Below, in pieces: positions 48,351 to 53,904 of a stretch of DNA of 64,000 bases. Under the pieces are notes generated by a model, which was given only the letters and a program-made list of their open reading frames with translations, had not been told where the DNA came from and made no database searches. How positions within the stretch are numbered: the stretch's first letter is position 1; every line of letters begins with the position of its first letter. Source of the DNA: a virus. The stretch covers positions 1 to 64,000 of IMG/VR virus record IMGVR_UViG_3300034220_000029; one strand, written 5' to 3'. The position numbers were made by a program, and so were the translations under genes.

Positions 48351-48839
48351 TTAGTTATCGGAACGCGGCTTGCTCCCCAAGCGGTTTGACCGGCAGGAAC
48401 TCAAGAATCTGCGAGCCATCTGGATCATGGGCAGCGAGACAAGGATTTGGCGGGCGCCCCGCACAGCGTTCAAGAAGGCGACCTTGTCTTCGAGGTAAAC
48501 CGTGTCGTAGCTCCCGTTCCACGACGGGTTCGCCACCAGCTTCATCGGCGGAGCGTCATCGAATCGCACGGTCACGATGCACTGCTGGCTGCAGTTAATC
48601 ATGCCTTTGCTGACTGCGACGCTGACCCCAGTGCCCCGCTGCATCCACCCGAGGCTCAGCACACCGTGCACGGGGCCGTCGAAGGGCGGCTTCAGGCTCA
48701 GGGTGTTGCTGCGGACGGTGGCGCCGTGCGACACCTCGTTCGTCATCCGGTCAGTTTTGGACACGAGAGTCCATTCAGCCTGTGCCGAGAAGCAGCACAG
48801 AGCGGCGATCAATGCGAGGGTACGGGGCAGGGTCTTCAT
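48351..48839 (-). CDS. Exported protein with a probable 3'-end frameshift (162 aa)
   Basis: MKTLPRTLALIAALCCFSAQ is a signal peptide; the mature part (VRSNTLSLKPPFDGPVHGVL, NCSQQCIVTVRFDD) resembles a periplasmic protein family of Proteobacteria. After ARQILVSLP the annotated frame gives an Arg/Ser-rich tail, while the -1 frame from about 48430 continues as HDPDGSQILEFLPVKPLGE, a plausible family ending, and stops at 48355, four bases from the other stop. Either a real frameshift or a sequence error in the CCC at 48429-48431. Confidence 0.58.
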   Translation of the reverse strand: MKTLPRTLALIAALCCFSAQAEWTLVSKTDRMTNEVSHGATVRSNTLSLKPPFDGPVHGVLSLGWMQRGTGVSVAVSKGMINCSQQCIVTVRFDDAPPMKLVANPSWNGSYDTVYLEDKVAFLNAVRGARQILVSLPMIQMARRFLSSCRSNRLGSKPRSDN

Positions 48840-48903
48840 GGTGGCTCCAGTAAAAGTGGTCACTGAATGTACAGTCTGGCGCCAGCCCCGTATATGGACA
48901 AAT

Positions 48904-49119
48904 TTACAGTCCCTGGCCTTTCAGCTCGCGCACCTTGCGCAAACCAGACTTGGCCTGCTTCAGGGTTGCGTCGAACTCCTCAAGCGTCGCACGGTGCGAT
49001 GAATCAAGGCCTGCAGCCTCCGCCAGTGCGGCGCGTGTGGCCAAGGTGTTGCGGTACATCCTGCTCAGCGCGCTCACTTCGGCGTTGGTCAGCGGTTTGA
49101 ATTCGGGGTCGGTTCTCAT
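48904..49119 (-). CDS. Small helical protein (71 aa)
   Basis: MRTDPEFKPLTNAEVSALSR followed by a single coiled-coil-like helix to the end. It is separated from its upstream neighbour by TGA-C-ATG, and the reverse-oriented motif copy at 49126-49138 lies across that junction. Confidence 0.58.
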   Translation of the reverse strand: MRTDPEFKPLTNAEVSALSRMYRNTLATRAALAEAAGLDSSHRATLEEFDATLKQAKSGLRKVRELKGQGL

Positions 49120-49120
49120 G

Positions 49121-49390
49121 TCAGTCCCCGACAACGTCTGAGCCTTGAACTGCGGCGAGATCAACCTTCACCTTGGCGTGAAGGCCCCGCATGCCGAGGG
49201 CGTGGCGCAGTTTGCTGGCTGCCTCAAGGGCATAGGCCCTGCTGCGGCCGTTCACGCCGCCCAGCAGGTCGTGGATGGCTTCGAGCCCGGCTCGCATGGC
49301 CACGGTGTCTCGGTCGGTGGCGGCGCGGGCCGCAATGTTGTCGACGAGCTGCCGGGCTACGGCAGCGCGCTCAATGTTTGGGTCAGTCAT
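49121..49390 (-). CDS. Hypothetical protein (89 aa)
   Basis: MTDPNIERAAVARQLVDNIA; Ala/Arg-rich and helical (RSRAYALEAASKLRHALGMR). It overlaps the upstream gene end by 8 bases. No family is recognised. Confidence 0.58.
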   Translation of the reverse strand: MTDPNIERAAVARQLVDNIAARAATDRDTVAMRAGLEAIHDLLGGVNGRSRAYALEAASKLRHALGMRGLHAKVKVDLAAVQGSDVVGD

Positions 49391-49610
49391 ATTTGTGGTT
49401 CCTGTGTGATTTCAGTCCGGGAGCGATCTTGCAGCAGGCCGAGTAGTGGGCTTCGGCGCCCTCCACATCGTCACAGCGCACCTTGGTGTGGACCTCGCCG
49501 TCGGGGTCCCTGAGGAGCACAGCGTACATGCCCCGGACACCGGCCTCCCGCTCCACGCTGACATGCGCCCCGTTTTTGTAGGTGCGGCTCTTTGGTTTTC
49601 GCATCGGCAT
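49383..49610 (-). CDS. Basic hypothetical protein (75 aa)
   Basis: MPMRKPKSRTYKNGAHVSVE, beta-rich centre, CCKIAPGLKSHRNHKYD tail. Start ATG at 49610 follows AAGGACACGCC. First gene downstream of the motif-rich zone. Confidence 0.6.
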   Translation of the reverse strand: MPMRKPKSRTYKNGAHVSVEREAGVRGMYAVLLRDPDGEVHTKVRCDDVEGAEAHYSACCKIAPGLKSHRNHKYD

Positions 49611-49891
49611 GGCGTGTCCTTCATGTTGGCGTTGTCGGGGCGTCGCGGGTATCGGCTGTGACCCAGGTGTGTCGCGTAGGCGAGGGGCACAGCGGGTGAG
49701 GGTGAGGGTGACAGGGGCGGTGACGTTGTCGGGGTTGTCGCCGGATGGCGACAACTTTGACGTTGTCGGGGTGCGTTTCAAATGGGAAACGACCTTAGAC
49801 CGTTGATTTCATTGAAGAATAAAAATTCCTGATTTGCAAAATAGGGGTGCAGGGTAAAACGGCCTTTTTCATGAGAAAGTTACAAAGTACG

Positions 49892-49906
49892 TTTCACATT
49901 ATGAAA
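49892..49906. repeat. Palindrome related to the inverted repeat at 50214
   Basis: TTTCACATTATGAAA is self-complementary at its ends (TTTCA/TGAAA) and differs from TTTCACATTGTGGAA at two positions. Possibly a third operator of the same kind. Confidence 0.45.
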
Positions 49907-50213
49907 TGAAGTAAAAAAATAAAAGTGATTCCACCAGCTTCGGGGGACTTATATTTAACTACTCTTTTTTCTGTTTCTATTCAACAACTTGATCGCGTTT
50001 TTCTGCAAAAATGTGCCTCTTTTTTGAGCACAGCTGGATACTTGTCCAGTGGTTTTTGTCTGTTACAACTGTAACGATGCTATCAATTTTGACGTGAGTA
50101 AGCGCTAATTTAAGGCGTTTAATTGGGGACAGAGTAGCGATTTTGTTACAACTTGCGCTCCAGACCTGCCCCCGACAACGTCATGCACCAAATCAGTGCC
50201 AAAACTATGCAAA

Positions 50214-50283
50214 TTTCACATTGTGGAACGCCCAGGACCTGCCCCCGACAACGTCAAGCGCAGGAAAATTCCACAATGTGAAA
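50214..50283. repeat. 15-bp perfect inverted repeat
   Basis: TTTCACATTGTGGAA (50214-50228) and its exact complement TTCCACAATGTGAAA (50269-50283) flank 40 bases that contain one motif copy. It may be a paired operator or a hairpin. Confidence 0.75.
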
Positions 50284-50317
50284 TGTCGAGGGCCCAGCCC
50301 CCGACAACGTCACCGTC

Positions 50318-50569
50318 TCAGGCAAAGACGGCGGCCTGATTCCTGGCCGCCCAGTACGTGCGGCCTGCCAGAACGGGCGCTGGTGCCGGTTCTTGGTAGA
50401 AGTCAGCCACCAGCACTGGGTTATGCCCGTCCGTGGCGTACAGGCGCCCTGAGCAGGCCCTGGCGCGGCTTTCCGATCGAGCCCTGTTCTTGCTCAGTAC
50501 ACCGTAGCGGGTGAAGACAGCGCCGGGCATGGTGACGTTGTCGGGGCGCATGACGTAGTACAGCATCAT
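50318..50569 (-). CDS. Hypothetical protein (83 aa)
   Basis: MMLYYVMRPDNVTMPGAVFT carries the motif (50534-50546) in the Pro-Asp-Asn-Val frame; an Arg/Ala-rich middle follows, then ADFYQEPAPAPVLAGRTYW. The start overlaps the stop of the 21-codon leader gene (ATGATG). Confidence 0.55.
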   Translation of the reverse strand: MMLYYVMRPDNVTMPGAVFTRYGVLSKNRARSESRARACSGRLYATDGHNPVLVADFYQEPAPAPVLAGRTYWAARNQAAVFA

Positions 50570-50631
50570 GCACCCAGCAAGGCGGTCAGGGCTTCGTCGA
50601 GGACAGGCAGCTCAGGGGTGTAGTCGATCAT
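50566..50631 (-). CDS. 21-residue leader peptide gene
   Basis: MIDYTPELPVLDEALTALLG-A, directly behind a good site (TTTGGAGTTCAAC) and the leader hairpin. Its stop overlaps the next ATG, so it may control translation of the 83-residue protein. Confidence 0.5.
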   Translation of the reverse strand: MIDYTPELPVLDEALTALLGA

Positions 50632-50647
50632 GTTGAACTCCAAATGA

Positions 50648-50662
50648 GGCGCAAATCGCGCC
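50648..50662 (-). promoter_or_regulatory. Leader hairpin (GGCGC-GATTT-GCGCC) before SD
   Basis: A five-pair stem with five-base loop followed by TCATTTGGAGTTCAAC and the 21-codon gene. Confidence 0.65.
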
Positions 50663-51555
50663 GGGTTGCGGGACAAGGCAAAGAGCAGGGTCCGTGTGCA
50701 GGGCCCTGTTATTTGCCCCCGACAACGTCAATGCCTCTGGCGGCGGCGTTGTCGGGGACTCAGGTTTTAAACCGCGTCTCAAAGCGAGACGGTTGGCCGG
50801 CCAGTGCCGGGATTCCACAGTACGCGCCCTGTGTTATGGCGTTGCATATACCCTTGCGATCGGGTTCGTTATTCAGCTTATGCGACCACCTCCCGCCCCG
50901 TCGTTGTCGGGGTTTGCCGGAGTTGCTGCATATTCCTTTTTCAGGTTCAGCACGGCGCTGCAGAACAGCGCGCTACTCGTGGGGATGTGTCATCGCACCT
51001 GGCCATTGCTTTCGCGGGACCATGGGCTCAGCAGTGGTGTCTGCTGGTTGCGGGCTTTCACCGGCTAGGCCTCTGTGATGTGCATGGGTCAGTCGATCGG
51101 TCGGCCTGTTGTGAGTGACTTGGCCGCCGTCAATGCTGGTTCAGCATCACATAGCGTAGGGCTGCCACGGGTAGCCCGTCAGGGCCCGCAATGGTGGCAG
51201 CTTGGCAGTGCCTGCACAGCAAGCCCCGACAATGTGAGCGCCTTCGAGCGTGAATCCGGATGCTGCAACTGGTGCGGGCAAGGGGACAAACGCTGTCCAG
51301 GTGGGGGCCATAGAGGCCGCCACGGGGCAGGGGCGCCGACGGTACTAGCGCTATGCGCGCTGGCGTTGTCGGGGATACTGTGCAAACTTTTAAGGGGCGG
51401 CCCGGGTAACGGATTCACCGGGCATGGGCTTAGCGCCGATGCTGGGGGAAAGCGTTACCGTATCCCTTTCGGGGGGCGAGCAGTGCGATGACTGGCTTTA
51501 GGATGCTATCATTTTGATAGCATGCTAAAGCCTGCTTTTGCAGGCTTCAGGGTGT
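50663..51555. other. Probable non-coding region (~0.9 kb)
   Basis: Several reading frames are open on the plus strand at once, but none has a convincing start site or protein-like sequence, so I call no gene. It holds four perfect motif copies (50717, 50748, 50903, 51365), one degenerate copy (51224) and the stem CGTCTC-AAAGC-GAGACG at 50775-50791, whose loop on the minus strand is GCTTT, as in the gene leaders. Confidence 0.5.
51503..51547 (-). terminator. Two hairpins after the 51556 gene
   Basis: AAGCCTGC-TTTT-GCAGGCTT (51528-51547) and ATGCTATCA-TTT-TGATAGCAT (51503-51523) are perfect stems just past the stop of the regulator-like gene in transcription order. U-runs are short, so termination may be partial. 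Confidence 0.6.
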
Positions 51556-52080
51556 TTATGCTGTGATGGCCTCCTTTTTGGCAAGGGCAGCGCGCAGGCT
51601 GTCGCGTTCAATGAGCACGCTCGCCAGCTCTGCCTCAAGGCGCGCGATTTTCTGCGCTGGTGTTTCCGCTGTCGGGTCTTTAGGCTTCTTCACTGCGTCC
51701 TTGAAGAAGCCGCACCACATCCCGGACAGCTCTACCATGCGTGCATCATGGTCGTCCTGATCCTTGGCGCGTCCATTGGCAGTGAAGTCCTGCAGGGCAT
51801 GAATGCAGGTGGCACGCCACGCGCGGGCACGGGAAGACTTCAGGGTGTCGGAGTGCAGGCGCTTGAATACCTCAGCTGTAGCAGTGAGGGCGGAAAGCTC
51901 AGCCTTGCTACCACCGGAGGCAATCATGCTGCTGAAGACAGGCGCTACAGCGTCGAAGGTGGCAGGGCCTACCTCTGCACCCTTGAGGGCCAGCAGGGCA
52001 GCGGCAATGCTGAGGGGGGAGTATTTGAGGGACACGACAGCAGGACGCTTGGCGCTTGGGGCGGTAGTGGTGAGGGACAT
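51556..52080 (-). CDS. Possible regulator, first gene of the leftward arm (174 aa)
   Basis: MSLTTTAPSAKRPAVVSLKY, an Ala/Leu helical body (LSIAAALLALKGAEVGPATF) and a C-terminal coiled coil (AQKIARLEAELASVLIERDS). No clear HTH is visible, so DNA binding is only a guess. It is transcribed alone, ended by hairpins, from the divergent region that also serves the late genes, a typical place for a control gene. Confidence 0.55.
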   Translation of the reverse strand: MSLTTTAPSAKRPAVVSLKYSPLSIAAALLALKGAEVGPATFDAVAPVFSSMIASGGSKAELSALTATAEVFKRLHSDTLKSSRARAWRATCIHALQDFTANGRAKDQDDHDARMVELSGMWCGFFKDAVKKPKDPTAETPAQKIARLEAELASVLIERDSLRAALAKKEAITA

Positions 52081-52099
52081 AGTAAGGACTCCTAAGTGT

Positions 52100-52112
52100 G
52101 GGCAAGGTGCCC
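52100..52112 (-). promoter_or_regulatory. Leader hairpin (GGGC-ACCTT-GCCC) before SD
   Basis: Four pairs with a five-base loop, then ACACTTAGGAGTCCTTACT and the ATG at 52080. The loop matches that before the basic protein at 42992. Confidence 0.62.
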
Positions 52113-52317
52113 GGTGTAGGGATGCGTTATTGCTTCCCATGCCCGCAATTATGTACCCATTTATTAGGTCATAGTGTTGTATTTAAGGGAATGCAAGAAT
52201 AAAAGAATAAATAAATGTAATGAGTTGTAACAACTGACGTATAGCCTTTATTGGGTCATTTTCGGGGCCTGGCCGTCCCTGGGCCCAAATCCGCGGCGGA
52301 AAAATTCTAGAAACTTT

Positions 52318-52347
52318 CTGACCTAATAAATGTGTTCCATGTATAAT
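52318..52347 (+). promoter_or_regulatory. Rightward (late) promoter
   Basis: A perfect TATAAT at 52342-52347, seven bases before the start ATG of the first late gene, with a weak -35 (CTGACC/TGACCT, 52318-52324) inside the repeated operator. The very short leader suggests a nearly leaderless start or a downstream initiation site. Confidence 0.6.
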
Positions 52348-52353
52348 CGGCGC

Positions 52354-52785
52354 ATGCCTAAAATTGCACGCCCTCGTCCAGAATACGAAGCCCTCGTCCA
52401 GCGCATTGCGCGCGGCGAGATCACGCGCCCCGAAGCGGCCACACTTGCCGCTTCCAGCACCGGTCTGAGCGCGAACACCTTCCTCAGCTGGCTGCGCAGC
52501 TCCGGCAGGGTGAAGGACTTGATCGACCGACGCGGTACCGTTGGCCAGAACAGCATCCACGCCCACAAGGACCCCGACAAGGTCCTCGCCTACGAGAACG
52601 CCCTCAACGCGGTGATGGGCGGAGACCTGACCATGGTCGCCGCGGCCAAGAAGTTCGACGTCTCGTACCGCTACCTGGTCAAAAAGGTCCACAAGGCGAA
52701 GGAAAACCTCGACAAGGCCCTCGTGGAGGAGCCGATCCCGAACCTGGAGCGGGCCATCTACGAGGCCTCGGCGGCCCACCTGTGA
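52354..52785 (+). CDS. Two-HTH DNA-binding protein, first late gene (143 aa)
   Basis: Two helix-turn-helix regions: GEITRPEAATLAASSTGLSA with NTFLSWLRSSG, and GDLTMVAAAKKFDVSYRYLV. This resembles small-terminase or transposase-type N-termini. As it heads the morphogenesis operon it could be a terminase small subunit or a late regulator; the helical protein at 53467 competes for the terminase role. Start at ATG 52354; no strong ribosome site is visible. Confidence 0.68.
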   Translation: MPKIARPRPEYEALVQRIARGEITRPEAATLAASSTGLSANTFLSWLRSSGRVKDLIDRRGTVGQNSIHAHKDPDKVLAYENALNAVMGGDLTMVAAAKKFDVSYRYLVKKVHKAKENLDKALVEEPIPNLERAIYEASAAHL

Positions 52786-52970
52786 CAGCGCGGCGCACGC
52801 GCACAGCCAGGCGCACCCCGACAGGGGTAGCCAAACCGCCCCAGACAGCCCCAATATCCTTCGTGGAAGGGGCCGAAATCGCCGCAGATCGTCAAGAAAC
52901 CAGCGAAATCCAACACGATTTCAGCGAAAAGTGCCCCGAAAAGGGCGAAAACAGGGCTAAAGGGCCCTGA
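52782..52970 (+). CDS. N-terminal ORF of a possible +1-frameshifted HNH nuclease
   Basis: GTG start overlapping the preceding stop (GTGA at 52782-52785). The 62-residue product is basic at its start (MTARRTRTARRTPTG) and ends at CCC-TGA (52965-52970). The HNH domain follows in the +1 frame without its own start codon, and AAAGGG directly precedes the CCC-TGA, as in known +1 shift sites. It may be made alone or as the first part of the nuclease. Confidence 0.5.
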   Translation: MTARRTRTARRTPTGVAKPPQTAPISFVEGAEIAADRQETSEIQHDFSEKCPEKGENRAKGP

Positions 52971-53415
52971 AATCGTTGAAACTGGGCCCCAGAGAACGAA
53001 AAAGCAGAAGGAGCGCCACAACGAGGCCCGGCGGCGCCGCTACCACGCGCTGACGCCGGCCGAGCGCTCCGTCAGGCGCTGGCGCCACGAGGCCAAGCCG
53101 CCGATCCCGCGCCCCGGCACCGTTCGCTCGCGCCACCCGCGCCACTGCGCGCTGGCCAACGCCTTCTGCGACTATTCCGACATCGAAGACGTCATCCGCA
53201 CGTACATCGCGTGCGCGGTGATGAACGAGCTCGGCTGGGGCGTGGTGTACACCGTCGACCACCTGGTGCCGCTCACGTCCCCGCTTGTCTGCGGCTTGCA
53301 TGTGCACTGCAACTTGGCCGTCGTCGCGCACCTGGAAAACTCCCGCAAGGGCAACTCGATCTGGCCGGGCATGTGGCCGATGGATTGGGGGACGCTTGAT
53401 TTGCTGCTGATGTAG
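52969..53415 (+). CDS. HNH endonuclease (start uncertain)
   Basis: The frame reads GPQRTKKQKERHNEARRRRY, then DYSDIEDVIRTYIACA and the HNH core TVDHLVPLTSPLVCGLHVHC followed by NLAVVAHLENSRKGNSIWP. HNH nucleases beside the terminase genes often assist packaging. The first in-frame ATG/GTG (53218/53215) would cut off much of the domain, so translation probably enters from 52782-52970 by a frameshift or from a non-standard codon. Confidence 0.65.
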   Translation, partial: EIVETGPQRTKKQKERHNEARRRRYHALTPAERSVRRWRHEAKPPIPRPGTVRSRHPRHCALANAFCDYSDIEDVIRTYIACAVMNELGWGVVYTVDHLVPLTSPLVCGLHVHCNLAVVAHLENSRKGNSIWPGMWPMDWGTLDLLLM

Positions 53416-53466
53416 TCCCAGTATGGTCCCGCTTCAGAACAACAAGAGCCGCTCAGCGGCCTGCCC

Positions 53467-53904
53467 ATGGATGATGTCCCCGATCTGCCAGTAGCCGCGT
53501 CCAACGCGGCGCCAGGCAAGAAGACCAGCGTAGCGCAGTTCGACCTCACGGCGATGCCGGTGAACGAGCTGCTGTCGTTGCGTGCGCAGATTGAGGCGCG
53601 GCTGCCGGCCAAAGACCTCAAGGACATGGACATGGCGCGCGAGCTGGTGCTCCAGGTGCTGGTGCTGCAGCAGATGCAGCAGGTGGTGCTCGACGACGGC
53701 GACACGCCGGCCAACCAGAAGGCCCAGGTGGCCAACAGCCTCTCGGCCGCGCTGATCAACCTCGTGCGGCTCCAGACCGACGTCTACACGAGCGAGCGGC
53801 TCAAGCAAATCGAGCAGGCGCTGGAGGAGACGATCAACGGCCTCGATGAGCCCGTGCGCACGCTGTTCATGGACCGGTACGGTACCGCGCTGGGGGTCCT
53901 GTGA
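53467..53904 (+). CDS. Terminase small subunit-like protein (145 aa)
   Basis: An all-helical protein (NELLSLRAQIEARLPAKDLK; VLVLQQMQQVV; QVANSLSAALINLVRLQTDV) immediately upstream of and overlapping the large terminase start. Length, position and helix pattern fit small terminase subunits that form DNA-binding rings. It lacks a visible HTH, unlike the protein at 52354. Confidence 0.6.
   Translation: MDDVPDLPVAASNAAPGKKTSVAQFDLTAMPVNELLSLRAQIEARLPAKDLKDMDMARELVLQVLVLQQMQQVVLDDGDTPANQKAQVANSLSAALINLVRLQTDVYTSERLKQIEQALEETINGLDEPVRTLFMDRYGTALGVL

Larger units (their letters stand above)
49611..50317. other. Non-coding regulatory zone with AT-rich core
   Basis: No credible gene. It contains six perfect motif cores (49631, 49725, 49762, 50170, 50243, 50299), an AT-rich block at about 49800-50160 (the lowest GC in the window), two GTTACAACT sites, and a 15-bp inverted repeat. 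This is the best candidate for an origin, a promoter-operator region or a centromere-like site. Confidence 0.6.
49631..51374. repeat. Cluster of GTTGTCGGGG motifs
   Basis: Perfect 10-base cores: plus orientation at 49631, 49725, 49762, 50537, 50748, 50903 and 51365; minus orientation at 50170, 50243, 50299 and 50717. Four minus copies carry a shared longer flank (GCCCCCGACAACGTCA). An 11-fold cluster in 1.75 kb, unlike the scattered copies elsewhere. Confidence 0.85.
52081..52353. promoter_or_regulatory. Divergent promoter-operator region
   Basis: The leftward unit begins with a leader hairpin (52100-52112). Three related sites occur: CATTTATTAGGTCA (52158-52171), TTTATTGGGTCA (52248-52259) and, inverted, TGACCTAATAAATG (52319-52332). 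The palindrome AGTTGTAACAACT is at 52224-52236. It looks like the switch between early and late transcription. Confidence 0.65.

Noticed and set aside
1564-49781. Long plus-strand open frames opposite the leftward arm (for example 12895-14109, 25743-27140, 31735-33312)
   Set aside because: They mirror well-recognised minus-strand genes (polymerase, ligase, methyltransferase) and show no protein family features.
50143-51491. Overlapping plus-strand reading frames in the motif-rich zone (for example 50143-50514, 50644-51078, 50694-51068, 51075-51491)
   Set aside because: Several frames are open at once because of high GC; sequences are Cys/Arg/Pro/Ser-rich, lack ribosome sites and are split by motif copies and hairpins.
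28853-52112. Leader hairpins as transcription terminators
   Set aside because: Stems are only 4-6 pairs, have no U-run after them, and stand directly in front of start sites.
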